DNA of 64,000 nucleotides from contig NZ_VITN01000008.1 in the NCBI RefSeq assembly GCF_007828045.1, positions 1-64,000 of the forward strand, in the 5' to 3' direction. The position numbers and the translations under genes were made by a program. Position 1 is the first letter of the stretch. Every line of letters starts with the position of its first letter. Of this stretch, positions 18,882-26,840 are shown piece after piece. Source of the DNA: Nitrospirillum amazonense (GTDB lineage Bacteria > Pseudomonadota > Alphaproteobacteria > Azospirillales > Azospirillaceae). Below the pieces are notes generated by a model, which was not told the origin of the DNA, ran no database searches, and saw nothing but the letters and a program-made list of their open reading frames with translations.

Positions 18882-19511
18882 TCAGGCGGATCGCCGCGCG
18901 CGCATCTCGGCCAGGGCCTCCTGCACGATGTGGGACCGCGCGCGCCGCATGACGGCCTTGAACCGCCGCTTCCACCCCGGGGGCGACGTGAAGGTGATGC
19001 GCAGGCGCGGCGGCCCCCCGAAGGCCAGCACCAGGGACAGGCCTGAGAACTTGCGGGGAATGGCCTCGAACTCGGTCAGGAAATGGTCGACCTGCTCCAG
19101 CAGCAGCGGACGAACCGCATCCGTCAGCGGCGATGGCGGCAGGGCCCGCACTTTTTCGCCCCAGGCGACGGCTGTCACCGCGGCGGCGGCCACAGCGTCG
19201 CAGGCCGCCTGAATGGCCCTGGGCGTCCAGGGATCATCAGGCGATTGCCAACTGGCCCCCAGCTGGGTGTTGACCGCGGTCGTCACGGCCAGGATCGCCG
19301 TCCCCAATTCCATCAGCAGGGCCTCATCCACCATGGCCGCCCCCTCGGGCGCCCGCCCACGGGCGCCCTTGGCCCACCGTTGCCGCAGACCCTCGGCCCG
19401 CGAGCACAGCAGCTCCCCAGCCAATCGATAGGGCCAGTGGCGCGGTTTCCCGCTGATCAGGTTGCGCGCGCCGGCGCTTTCGCCTTCAAAACCCGTATGC
19501 TCCGCCATCAT
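18882..19511 (-). CDS. Hypothetical protein, 209 residues
   Basis: Not recognised. The product is mostly helical and cytosolic: a basic N-terminal part (HWPYRLAGELLCSRAEGLRQRW), a central Ala-rich segment (ELGTAILAVTTAVNTQLGASWQSP, AACDAVAAAAVTAVAW), then DHFLTEFEAIPRKFSG and a basic C-terminus (GWKRRFKAVMRRARSH). Two adjacent ATGs start the frame, with AAGG seven bases upstream. Third-position GC is high, supporting coding. It lies upstream of and divergent from pseI, with a hairpin-rich gap between. Confidence 0.55.
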   Translation of the reverse strand: MMAEHTGFEGESAGARNLISGKPRHWPYRLAGELLCSRAEGLRQRWAKGARGRAPEGAAMVDEALLMELGTAILAVTTAVNTQLGASWQSPDDPWTPRAIQAACDAVAAAAVTAVAWGEKVRALPPSPLTDAVRPLLLEQVDHFLTEFEAIPRKFSGLSLVLAFGGPPRLRITFTSPPGWKRRFKAVMRRARSHIVQEALAEMRARRSA

Positions 19512-19565
19512 GAACCGGCCTTATGGGATGTTTCGCGCCGAGGATCACAACCTAACATGAGCCGT

Positions 19566-19588
19566 GTTGCGCGATAAGCAACTTTTTT
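19566..19588 (+). terminator. Stem-loop with T6 tract in the leader region of pseI
   Basis: GTTGC - 7 nt - GCAAC followed directly by six T. It is oriented rightward, but no rightward gene precedes it. It could be a leader attenuator of pseI or a chance structure. A second, stronger hairpin (9-bp stem GCCGGGCGG/CCGCCCGGC with a TGCG tetraloop) follows at 19607-19628, 112 bases before the pseI start. Confidence 0.4.
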
Positions 19589-19740
19589 GACGCTGGCCGT
19601 TTCTTGGCCGGGCGGTGCGCCGCCCGGCGGCGGTCCGTCCTCCGCAGCGCCATTCCAGCGGCCCCCCGCGAAGTGCTATCAAGGGCAACAGCATTGTGAG
19701 CAATCCGCCGCCGTTCAGCCGCCGCCCAAGGGTCCGCGCC

Positions 19741-20808
19741 ATGTCCGATTCCGCCCGTCTCACCTTCCGCGCCGGCCAGGCGCCGTATCTCATCGCCGAG
19801 ATGTCCGGCAACCATAAGGGGGAGATCGAGCGCGCCATCCGCCTGATCGACGCCGCCAAGGCGGCGGGTGCCGACGCGGTGAAGCTGCAGACCTATACGG
19901 CTGACACCATCACCCTGAAATCCGACCGCCCCGAGTTCCAGATCCACGGCGGCCCCTGGGATGGCCGCAGCCTGCATGAACTGTATGAGGAGGCGCATAC
20001 CCCCTGGGCCTGGCATCCCCAGCTGTTCGCCCATGCCGCCACTATCGGCATCACCCTTTTCAGCTCACCCTTCGATCCCACGGCGGTGGACCTTCTGGAC
20101 CGGCTGGGCGCCCCGGCGTTCAAGATCGCGTCGTATGAAATCGTGGACCTGCCGCTGATCCGCTACGCGGCCGCCAAGGGCAAGCCGCTGATCATCTCCA
20201 CCGGCATGGCCACCCTGGGCGAGATCGACGACGCGGTGACGGCGGCGCGTGACGCCGCCCCCGCCGGCACGCCCGACCCCGTTCTCCTCCATTGCACCAG
20301 CGGCTACCCCACCCCGCCGGAGGAATGCGACCTGCGCACCATTCCCCACTTGGCCCAGGCCTTTGGCGTGCCCACCGGCCTGTCCGATCACACCCATGGC
20401 ATCGCCGTGCCGGTGGCGGCGGTGGCCCTGGGCGCCGTCGTCATTGAAAAGCACCTGACCCTGTCGCGGGCCGAGGGCGGCGTCGATGCTTCCTTCTCGC
20501 TGGAGCCGGCGGAGTTCAAGGCCATGGCCGATGCCTGCCGCGTGGCGCACGTGGCGCTGGGCCAGGTCGGCTATGCCGTCAAGCCGTCCGAGGCCGGCGG
20601 CCGGGCCTTCCGACGCTCGCTCTACGTCTCCGCTCCCGTGATGGCGGGGGAGGTGTTCACGCCGGCCAACGTCCGCTCCGTCCGCCCCGGCCTGGGGCTG
20701 CCGCCCAAGCATCTCGACCAGGTGCTGGGCGCCCGCGCCGCCCGTGATATCGCTGCCGGCCAGCCCCTGGACTGGGGCATGGTGGACTGGGGAATGGTCC
20801 AGCCGTGA
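19741..20808 (+). CDS. pseI: Pseudaminic acid synthase
   Basis: A 355-residue NeuB-family enzyme that condenses the 2,4-diacetamido-trideoxy-altrose product of PseG with phosphoenolpyruvate to give pseudaminic acid. The TIM-barrel domain fills about residues 15-280: YLIAEMSGNHKGEIERA, then VKLQTYTADTITLKSD, FSSPFDPTAVDLL, ISTGMATLGEI, and GLSDHTHGIAVPVAAVALGA. A SAF/antifreeze-like domain follows (RRSLYVSAPVMAGE, then VRSVRPGLGLPP). The Q-T-Y-T and SGNH signatures favour PseI over sialic or legionaminic synthases. ATG at 19741 has AAGGG eight bases upstream. The C-terminus repeats DWGMV twice. The next gene starts inside its stop (GTGA). Confidence 0.9.
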   Translation: MSDSARLTFRAGQAPYLIAEMSGNHKGEIERAIRLIDAAKAAGADAVKLQTYTADTITLKSDRPEFQIHGGPWDGRSLHELYEEAHTPWAWHPQLFAHAATIGITLFSSPFDPTAVDLLDRLGAPAFKIASYEIVDLPLIRYAAAKGKPLIISTGMATLGEIDDAVTAARDAAPAGTPDPVLLHCTSGYPTPPEECDLRTIPHLAQAFGVPTGLSDHTHGIAVPVAAVALGAVVIEKHLTLSRAEGGVDASFSLEPAEFKAMADACRVAHVALGQVGYAVKPSEAGGRAFRRSLYVSAPVMAGEVFTPANVRSVRPGLGLPPKHLDQVLGARAARDIAAGQPLDWGMVDWGMVQP

Positions 20809-21569
20809 CGGTCCCGGCCCAAAAGCCCCGGGTCGTCTGCATCACCCAGGCGCGCATGGGGTCCACCCGCCTGCCGGGCAAGGTGCTGCTGACCGTGGCG
20901 GGCCGGACGCTGCTGGCCCACCAAGTGGAGCGGTTGCGCCGCGCCGCCCTGGTGGACGAGGTGGTGGTGGCCACCAGTGATCGCGTGGCCGACGACGCCA
21001 TCGCCGACCAGTGCCGTGTCCTGGGCGTCGCCTGTTTCCGGGGCAGCGAGCATGACGTGCTGGATCGTTTTTGCCGGGCCGCCCTTGCCCATCATGCCGA
21101 TGTGGCGGTGCGGGTGACGGGCGACTGTCCCCTGATCGACCCAGGCCTGATCGACCGGCTGTTGACCCTTTTCCTGGCGGCCGATCCGCCACTGGACCAT
21201 GCGTCCGTCGATATCGGCTACTATCCGCGCGGCCTGGATGCCGAAGCCATATCAATGACGGCCTTGCAGGCAGCGTGGCAAGAGGCAAGGGAACCGTTCG
21301 AGCGTGAGCATGTGACGCCCTTCATCTACCGCCGGCCGGACCGTTTTCGCCTGGGCTCCCTGCCGCCGGCGGGCCCGGCGCCGGTGGAGATGGGGCCGCA
21401 GCGCTGGTGCGTGGACACGGTGGAGGATTTCCAACTGGTCCGCCGTTTGCTTGAAACCCTGTTGCCGGCCCAGCCGCACTTCACCTGGACGGATTGTCTG
21501 GACGTGCTGCGCCGGCACCCCGATTGGGTGCTGCTGAACCGCGATGTGGTGCAGAAGCCCCTGGCTTGA
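20805..21569 (+). CDS. SpsF-type cytidylyltransferase, candidate CMP-nonulosonate synthetase
   Basis: A 254-residue nucleotidyltransferase of the SpsF/CMP-KDO synthetase fold: VCITQARMGSTRLPGKVL is the nucleotide-binding loop, followed by VRVTGDCPLIDPGLIDRL and EREHVTPFIYRRPDRF. By position, as second gene of the pseI operon (GTG overlapping the pseI TGA), it is the best candidate to make CMP-pseudaminic acid, the job of PseF. Its N-terminal motif is the SpsF form, not the usual PseF form, so the assignment is by context. No other cytidylyltransferase is seen in the window. Confidence 0.75.
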   Translation: MTVPAQKPRVVCITQARMGSTRLPGKVLLTVAGRTLLAHQVERLRRAALVDEVVVATSDRVADDAIADQCRVLGVACFRGSEHDVLDRFCRAALAHHADVAVRVTGDCPLIDPGLIDRLLTLFLAADPPLDHASVDIGYYPRGLDAEAISMTALQAAWQEAREPFEREHVTPFIYRRPDRFRLGSLPPAGPAPVEMGPQRWCVDTVEDFQLVRRLLETLLPAQPHFTWTDCLDVLRRHPDWVLLNRDVVQKPLA

Positions 21570-21583
21570 GAGGAAAAGAAGAG

Positions 21584-21817
21584 ATGAACCGGAACGAATT
21601 CCTGGCGGCGCTGGATGAGATGCTGGAGTTGGACCCCGGCACCCTGACGGGCGGCGAAACGCTGGACGGGATCGACAGCTGGGACAGCCTGGCGGTCATC
21701 AGTTTCATCGCCCTGGTGGATGAGAAGTTCAACACCGTGGTGGCGGGCGAGGATCTGGCCAAGGCCAAGACGGTGGACGACCTGCTGGCCCTGGTGTCGG
21801 ACCACGTCACGGCCTGA
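21584..21817 (+). CDS. Acyl carrier protein
   Basis: A 77-residue acidic helical protein with the phosphopantetheine site at Ser35 in GIDSWDSLAVISFIALVDEKF. ATG with GAGGAAAAG just upstream, 14 bases after the cytidylyltransferase stop. It is a specialised ACP, not the fatty-acid AcpP, whose site reads DSLDTVE. Its place inside the pseI operon, with a hydrolase and a second ACP, suggests it carries an acyl or amino-acyl group used to decorate the sugar. Campylobacter flagellin-glycan loci likewise contain dedicated ACP and FabH genes. Confidence 0.85.
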   Translation: MNRNEFLAALDEMLELDPGTLTGGETLDGIDSWDSLAVISFIALVDEKFNTVVAGEDLAKAKTVDDLLALVSDHVTA

Positions 21818-21820
21818 CCG

Positions 21821-22657
21821 GTGACTTCAGGGACTGAGCCGGAACGGTTGCTGGCCGGCCGCCGGGTGCTGCGCTTCGCCGGCGGTCCCGGCGCCGCCGT
21901 CGACCGGGGGCCGAAGGAAACCGGCACCGCGCCGCTGGTGCTGATTCACGGCTTCGGCGGCGACGCGCTGTCCTGGCAATTCAACATCCAGGCGCTGGTG
22001 AAGGGGGCGCCGGGTTCTCCCGGCCGCCGGGTGCTGGCCGTGGATCTGCCGGGCCATGGCGCATCCACCCTCGACGTGCCGTCCGGCCTGGGCGGTGTCG
22101 CCGACTGGGTGGTGCGGCTGATGGACGCCGCCGGTGTGGATAAGGCCGACATCATCGGCCATTCCATGGGCGGCAGGGTCAGCCTGCTGCTGGCCGAACG
22201 CCATCCGGACCGGCTGCGCCGCATGAGCCTGATCGCCTGCGCCGGGTTGGGCAGCCGGGTGGATGCCGCCTTCCTGCACGCGCTGTGCACACTGGAGACC
22301 CTGGACCAGGCCCGCGCCTTGATCGACCGGCTGTTCGCGGGGGCCCCGCCCAACCGCGACGTGCTGGCCCGCGCCTTCCTGTCCCGCCTGGCCGATCCCA
22401 CGGCGCGCGGGCCGCTGACCCGGCTGCTGGACCGGCTGGTGGCCGATATTGACGCCGCGCCGCGGCACTTCGACTGGACCCAGCCGCTGCCCCCGCTGCA
22501 GCTGATCTGGGGCGAGGCCGACGACATCGTGCCGCCGCCGGACGCCGGCGCGATCCCACCCCATATCATGTTGCATCGATTGCCCGGCGTCGGCCACATG
22601 CCCCAGGCCCAGGCGGCCACGCGGGTCAACGCCCTGCTGACGGAGTTCCACGCATGA
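21821..22657 (+). CDS. Alpha/beta hydrolase (thioesterase or acyltransferase-like)
   Basis: A 278-residue alpha/beta-hydrolase. The oxyanion HG is in LVLIHGFGGDALSWQ, the nucleophile Ser in IIGHSMGGRVSLLLA, the acid in LIWGEADDIVPPP, and the His in LPGVGHMPQA. The fold resembles E2p/dihydrolipoamide-acyltransferase-like and MenH-like hydrolases. Sitting between two ACP genes (3 bases after the first, 4-bp overlap with the second), it probably cleaves or transfers an acyl group from an ACP. It starts with GTG; no cap-domain peculiarity is seen. Confidence 0.82.
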   Translation: MTSGTEPERLLAGRRVLRFAGGPGAAVDRGPKETGTAPLVLIHGFGGDALSWQFNIQALVKGAPGSPGRRVLAVDLPGHGASTLDVPSGLGGVADWVVRLMDAAGVDKADIIGHSMGGRVSLLLAERHPDRLRRMSLIACAGLGSRVDAAFLHALCTLETLDQARALIDRLFAGAPPNRDVLARAFLSRLADPTARGPLTRLLDRLVADIDAAPRHFDWTQPLPPLQLIWGEADDIVPPPDAGAIPPHIMLHRLPGVGHMPQAQAATRVNALLTEFHA

Positions 22658-22920
22658 GCACGATCGGACTGAACGAGGGCGCTATGCTCGCGCTGATCCA
22701 CAATGAGGTCCTGAAGATCCTGGCCGACAAGGGCGAGGCCTGGACCGGATCCTTCGGGCCGGAGACACGATTCCTGGACGGCGGACTGCCCTTCGACAGT
22801 CTGGACCTCGCCACCCTGCTGGTGGCCCTGGAACAGCTGACCGGCACGGATCCCTTCCGCGCCGGCTTTCGCCAGTTCATCACCGCCGGCGAACTTGCGG
22901 CGCTGTACCTGGAAGCGTAA
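22654..22920 (+). CDS. Second acyl carrier protein of the pseI operon
   Basis: An 88-residue ACP-like protein with Ser49 in LPFDSLDLATLLVALEQLTG as the predicted phosphopantetheine attachment site. It overlaps the hydrolase gene by four bases (ATGA). Its sequence is clearly different from the first ACP, so the two probably serve different steps or partners rather than being a recent duplication. It is the last gene of the operon; an inverted repeat lies 33 bases after the stop. Confidence 0.8.
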   Translation: MSTIGLNEGAMLALIHNEVLKILADKGEAWTGSFGPETRFLDGGLPFDSLDLATLLVALEQLTGTDPFRAGFRQFITAGELAALYLEA

Positions 22921-22952
22921 TGCCAACGCGCCCGCCGGCCCTTGAGGGACGC

Positions 22953-22971
22953 ATCGGATACTCTATCCGAT
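22953..22971 (+). terminator. Inverted repeat ATCGGATA-CTC-TATCCGAT
   Basis: Perfect 8-bp arms with a 3-base loop follow the last gene of the pseI operon and are themselves followed by TTTG. It could be a terminator of the operon or an operator for the amidohydrolase genes downstream. The remaining 200 bases to 23175 show only AT-richer promoter-like sequence. Confidence 0.45.
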
Positions 22972-23174
22972 TTGTAACGGAACTGTATCGCGCCGTTTCC
23001 AGGCGCCCCGGCCTCTGTTAGCCTCGTCAACAAGGTTGAAGCAGCGCACTTTTTTGAGGCGACCTGCCTTAACCCCTTGGGGCGTTACAACAATCAACAG
23101 GGGCGAAGGCGGCGGTCCCATGCCGGGGCGGGCGTCTTTCTGGGCACCCGGCAGAACGGGAAGACGATACTTCC

Positions 23175-24719
23175 ATGAAACGACACCATCGCGTGGTCCC
23201 GCTGGTGGCCGCATTGGCGCTGCTCGGCGCCTGCGCTTCCAGTGCGCACCAGGACACGTCCTCGGCACCCGCTGGCTCGGCACCCGCTGGCGATAAGGGC
23301 AAGGACAAGCCGGTCTACGCCGGCCTTGATCCGGCCGATGACAAGAACCCCTTCCCCAGCACCTACCATCCCCTGCCGTCGGTGGCGACGGCCCTGGTGG
23401 GCGCCACCGTCTTCACCGGCACGGGCGCCCGCATCGACGGCGGCACCGTGGTGCTGGTGGATGGCAAGATCGCGGCGGTGGGCAAGGACATCCCGGTGCC
23501 GGCCGGCGCCAAGGTCATCGACGCCCATGGCAAGTACGTGACTCCGGGCATCATCGACGCCCACAGCCACCTGGGCGTCTATGCCACGCCCGGCGTCTGG
23601 GCCAATTCCGACGGCAATGAGATGACGGATCCCAACACCGCGCAGGTGTGGGCCGAACATTCCGTCTGGCCGCAGGATCCCGGCTTCATCCGCGCGCTGG
23701 AGGGCGGCATCACCACGCTGGAGATCCTGCCGGGTTCCGCCAACCTGTTCGGCGGTCGCGCCGTCATCCTGAAGAACGTGCCCGGCCGCACGGTGCAGGA
23801 CAAGAAGTTCCCCGGTGCGCCCTATGGCCTGAAGATGGCCTGCGGTGAGAACCCCAAGCGCGTCTACGGCAGCAAGGGCCGCACCCCGGCCACCCGCATG
23901 GGCAACGTCTTCGGCTATCGCAAGGCCTGGATCGACGCCCAGGAATACCGCCGCAAGTGGGACGACTACCGCCGCAAGCTGGCCGACTACAAGGCGGGCA
24001 AGGGCGACAAGGCGCCTGACGCGCCCAAGCGCGATCTGCAGATGGACACGCTGGCCGGCGTGCTGGACGGCAGCATCCTGGCGCAGAACCACTGCTACCG
24101 CGCCGACGAGATGGCGCAGATGATCGACATCTCGCACGAGTTCGGCTTTCACATCGCCATGTTCCACCATGGGTCAGAGGCCTACAAGATCGCCGACATC
24201 CTGAAGAAAGAGGACATCTGCGTCGCCACCTGGGGTGAATGGTGGGGCTTCAAGATGGAGGCCTACGACGGCATCGAGGAGAACGCCGCCCTGCTGCAGA
24301 AGGCCGGCGTCTGCACCGTCATCCACTCCGACGACGACATCCTGACACAGCACCTGGTGCAGGAGGCCACCATCGCCCTGGCCGCCGGGCGGCGCATGGG
24401 TATCCAGATCGACGAGGCCGAGGCCATCAAGTGGGTGACGGCCAACCCCGCCAAGTCCATCGGCGTGCTGGATAAGACCGGCACGCTGGAGACCGGCAAG
24501 ATGGGCGACGTGGTGCTGTGGAGCGCCGATCCCTTTAGCGTCTACGCCACGGCCGATCAGGTCTTCATCGACGGCGCCCTGGTCTACGACCGCCACGATC
24601 CCGCGGTGCAGCCCAAGTCCGACTTCGAACTGGGCCAGACCGGCCCCGCCCATCCCGGGCCCCAGGGTGTCGGACCCGGCCGCCCCGTCATGAGCCCCAG
24701 CACGGAGCAGCCGCAATGA
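23175..24719 (+). CDS. Amidohydrolase-family lipoprotein, metal ligands present
   Basis: A 514-residue protein with a lipobox (VAALALLGAC, Cys at about 20) and a linker containing a short GSAPAGD repeat. The amidohydrolase barrel begins with VTPGIIDAHSHLG, the HxH metal pair. Further ligand candidates are the His of AQNHCYRADE, the His pair in IAMFHHGSEA, and the Asp in VIHSDDDILTQ. Its C-terminal beta-sandwich strand (GKMGDVVLWSADPF) is typical of imidazolonepropionase-like amidohydrolases. It is exported and anchored; the substrate is probably a cyclic amide or peptide but is unknown. It overlaps by four bases a sister gene that lacks these ligands. Confidence 0.87.
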   Translation: MKRHHRVVPLVAALALLGACASSAHQDTSSAPAGSAPAGDKGKDKPVYAGLDPADDKNPFPSTYHPLPSVATALVGATVFTGTGARIDGGTVVLVDGKIAAVGKDIPVPAGAKVIDAHGKYVTPGIIDAHSHLGVYATPGVWANSDGNEMTDPNTAQVWAEHSVWPQDPGFIRALEGGITTLEILPGSANLFGGRAVILKNVPGRTVQDKKFPGAPYGLKMACGENPKRVYGSKGRTPATRMGNVFGYRKAWIDAQEYRRKWDDYRRKLADYKAGKGDKAPDAPKRDLQMDTLAGVLDGSILAQNHCYRADEMAQMIDISHEFGFHIAMFHHGSEAYKIADILKKEDICVATWGEWWGFKMEAYDGIEENAALLQKAGVCTVIHSDDDILTQHLVQEATIALAAGRRMGIQIDEAEAIKWVTANPAKSIGVLDKTGTLETGKMGDVVLWSADPFSVYATADQVFIDGALVYDRHDPAVQPKSDFELGQTGPAHPGPQGVGPGRPVMSPSTEQPQ

Positions 24720-26038
24720 GCCGCCGTCACACCTCGATGGGCCATACCCTGATGGCCGCGGCCTCCTCCCTGGTCCTGCTGGCGGCCGGCGCGGCCGGCG
24801 CCGAGACGGTGGCCATCACCAACGCGCGTATCGAGACCATGGGCCCGGCGGGGGAGATCCCCTCCGGCACCATCCTCATCCGGGACGGCCGCATCCAGGC
24901 GGTGGGCGCGTCGGTCGCCATTCCCGCCGATGCCCGCCGGGTGGACGCCAAGGGCCACATCGTGACGCCGGGCCTGGTGGCCAGCGACACCAGCCTGGGC
25001 GCCGGCGAGGTGGAGGGCGAGGCCTCCAGCAACGATTTCGCCGGGGCGACGGCCGACATGTCGGCGTCCTTCGACGTCTCGCTGGGTATCAACCCCGCCT
25101 CCATGCTGGTGCCCGTGGCCCGCGTCGGCGGCGTCACCCGGGCCTTGGTCACGCCGGAACTGTCCGGCCGGGGCGAGAAGAAGGGGGAGAAGCTGTTCGC
25201 CGGCCAGGCGGCCGTTGTCGACATGTCCGGCGGCACCGACAGCATCACCAAGCGCCGCGCCGTGCTGGTGGTGGACGTGGGCACCGAAGCCATGGTGCAT
25301 CTGGGCGGCAGCCATGGCGGCGTGCTGCAGCTGCTGGAAACCAGCCTGGAGGAGGCGGCCAGCTACGCCGCCAACAGGGGCGGGTACGAGCACGGCGCCC
25401 ACCGCCCCTATCGCCAGAGCAAGGAAGACCTTGAGGCCCTGCTGCCCGTCATCCAGGGCAAGCTGCCCCTGCTGGTGGGCGTGCACCGGGTCGCCGACAT
25501 CCGCCGCACCCTGGAACTGGGCAAGCGGCTGAAGCTGAAACTCATCCTGGACGGGGTGGAGGAAGGCTGGATGATGGCGCCGGAGATCGCGGCCTCGGGC
25601 GTGCCCGTGGTGGTCGATCCCCTGGCCAACCTGCCGCGCGACTTCGAAAGCCTGAACGCGCGGCTGGAGAACGCCGCCATCCTGCAGGCGGCCGGCGCCA
25701 CCGTGGTGATCAAGGGGCCGTACGTCGGCCACTACGCCCGCCAGGTGCGCTACAACGCCGGCAACGCGGTCGCCTACGGCATGCCGTGGCCGGCGGCGTT
25801 GGCGGCCATCACCGCCACCCCGGCCAAGGTCTTCGGCTTCAACGACCGGGCGGGATCGATCGAGCCTGGCCGCGACGCCGACCTGGTGGTGTGGTCGGGC
25901 GATCCCCTGGAGATCCTGTCGGTGGCGGAGCATGTCTTCGTCCGCGGGACCGAGGCGCCCCTGACCAGCCGGGCGCAGGATCTGGCCCATCGCTACCAGA
26001 CGCTGGACGCGGCCCTGCCGCCGGCCTATCGCAACTGA
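24716..26038 (+). CDS. Amidohydrolase-like protein without the metal ligands (probable pseudoenzyme partner)
   Basis: A 440-residue exported protein (signal MAAASSLVLLAAGAAGA) with the same beta-sandwich and barrel outline as its neighbour: ITNARIETMGP, VTPGLVASDTSLG, and SIEPGRDADLVVWSGDPLEI. Where the upstream gene has HSH it has SDT. Where that gene has FHH it has LDGVEE, and where it has HSDDD it has KGPYV. With all visible metal ligands gone it should be inactive, perhaps forming a heteromer with the catalytic subunit. ATGA overlap suggests coupled translation and fixed stoichiometry. A strong terminator follows. Confidence 0.82.
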   Translation: MSRRHTSMGHTLMAAASSLVLLAAGAAGAETVAITNARIETMGPAGEIPSGTILIRDGRIQAVGASVAIPADARRVDAKGHIVTPGLVASDTSLGAGEVEGEASSNDFAGATADMSASFDVSLGINPASMLVPVARVGGVTRALVTPELSGRGEKKGEKLFAGQAAVVDMSGGTDSITKRRAVLVVDVGTEAMVHLGGSHGGVLQLLETSLEEAASYAANRGGYEHGAHRPYRQSKEDLEALLPVIQGKLPLLVGVHRVADIRRTLELGKRLKLKLILDGVEEGWMMAPEIAASGVPVVVDPLANLPRDFESLNARLENAAILQAAGATVVIKGPYVGHYARQVRYNAGNAVAYGMPWPAALAAITATPAKVFGFNDRAGSIEPGRDADLVVWSGDPLEILSVAEHVFVRGTEAPLTSRAQDLAHRYQTLDAALPPAYRN

Positions 26039-26050
26039 GCATTATCGTCT

Positions 26051-26091
26051 AAAGGGGGCGGGGCGTTCCGATGGGGCGTCCCGCCCCTTTT
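26051..26091 (+). terminator. Intrinsic terminator of the amidohydrolase pair
   Basis: AAAGGGGGCGGGGCG pairs imperfectly with GCGTCCCGCCCCTTTT across a 10-base loop, giving a GC-rich stem ending in T residues, 12 bases after the stop. Confidence 0.75.
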
Positions 26092-26110
26092 GTTTCCGGA
26101 CCCCGCCGTC

Positions 26111-26344
26111 ATGCCCGATTGGTACTACGACCTCAGCGACACCGTCGGCGGCTGGAGCCACGGCGTCTCCGTCTGGGTGATCATCGGCGTCATGGTGGCG
26201 GCCTACCTGCTGCTGACCGCGCGCAGCGCGCACAAGCAGGGGGAGTTCGGCGAATTCGCCCGCAGCCTGGGCCTGACCGTGGCGCTGCTGGCCGCGCTGG
26301 GCGGCTTCATCGAGGCGTGGATCTGGGTGGACCGGCACTGGTAG
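26111..26344 (+). CDS. Small membrane protein, two predicted TM helices
   Basis: A 77-residue protein: MPDWYYDLSDTVGGWSHG, TM1 (VSVWVIIGVMVAAYLLL), a charged loop (ARSAHKQGEFGEFARS), TM2 (LGLTVALLAALGGFIEAWIWV) and DRHW. No family recognised. The ATG at 26111 is used; a TTG at 26090 would fall inside the terminator. The ribosome binding site is weak. It is convergent with the ParE toxin gene, six bases away. Confidence 0.6.
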   Translation: MPDWYYDLSDTVGGWSHGVSVWVIIGVMVAAYLLLTARSAHKQGEFGEFARSLGLTVALLAALGGFIEAWIWVDRHW

Positions 26345-26350
26345 GCGGGA

Positions 26351-26626
26351 TCAGCCCCGATCCTGCGCCCCGTGCCAGACGCGCAGGATGACCACCTCAT
26401 CATCCATGATTTCGTAAATGATCACGTAGGGCGGAAAGACGAGCAATTCCCGCGTCCCGGGCACGCTGCCCGGACGGCCCCGGTTCGGGAAGGTGAGCAG
26501 GCTGTTCGCCGTGGTCAGCAACGCCCGCAAAATCCGTTCGGCGGCGACAAGATTGAAAGTGGCGATGTAGGCGACGTGCCGATCGACATCGCCCAAAGCG
26601 TCAATGGACCAGCGAATTCGTTTCAA
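26351..26626 (-). CDS. ParE/RelE-family toxin
   Basis: A 91-residue protein with the ParE pattern: MKRIRWSIDALGDVDRHVAYI, LLTFPNRGRPGSVPGTREL, FPPYVIIYEI, and VVILRVWHGAQDRG. ParE members poison gyrase; RelE members cut mRNA; the YVIIYEI and VLRVWHGAQ segments fit the ParE branch. The start is TTG, overlapping the antitoxin TGA (TTGA), so its translation depends on the antitoxin ORF, the usual order for such pairs. The stop is six bases from the convergent membrane-protein gene. Confidence 0.87.
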   Translation of the reverse strand: MKRIRWSIDALGDVDRHVAYIATFNLVAAERILRALLTTANSLLTFPNRGRPGSVPGTRELLVFPPYVIIYEIMDDEVVILRVWHGAQDRG

Positions 26627-26805
26627 GTTTGCCCAGGCGCGGCGGGCGGGTGAACTTTTTTTCCCGCCAGCAACTGCTCAAGCCACTCTACGACAACATC
26701 GTGATCAACGACGTTGCCCCTGGCAACCGACGCGCGTGCCTCCTCGATGGCGCGACGCTTGGCGTCTTCGTCCACGAAGTCAAAAATGGAAGCGGGCTGG
26801 GTCAT
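26623..26805 (-). CDS. Antitoxin of the ParE-type pair
   Basis: A 60-residue protein directly upstream of the toxin: MTQPASIFDFVDEDAKRRAI, then EEARASVARGNVVDHDVVVEWLEQLLAGKK. It resembles the short antitoxins that accompany ParE/RelE toxins, with an acidic helix and a terminal hydrophobic segment that binds the toxin. No clear ribbon-helix-helix is visible, so any autorepression is unproven. ATG at 26805; an ATGCT-GGA-AGCAT inverted repeat overlaps the start and may be the operator. Confidence 0.78.
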   Translation of the reverse strand: MTQPASIFDFVDEDAKRRAIEEARASVARGNVVDHDVVVEWLEQLLAGKKVHPPAAPGQT

Positions 26806-26816
26806 GCTGGAAGCAT
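26804..26816. promoter_or_regulatory. Inverted repeat ATGCT-GGA-AGCAT at the antitoxin start
   Basis: Perfect 5-bp arms spanning the antitoxin start codon; the position fits a toxin-antitoxin autoregulatory operator, though the arms are short. Confidence 0.35.
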
Positions 26817-26840
26817 AGCACAGCCGTCCGGCCCCCGCCA

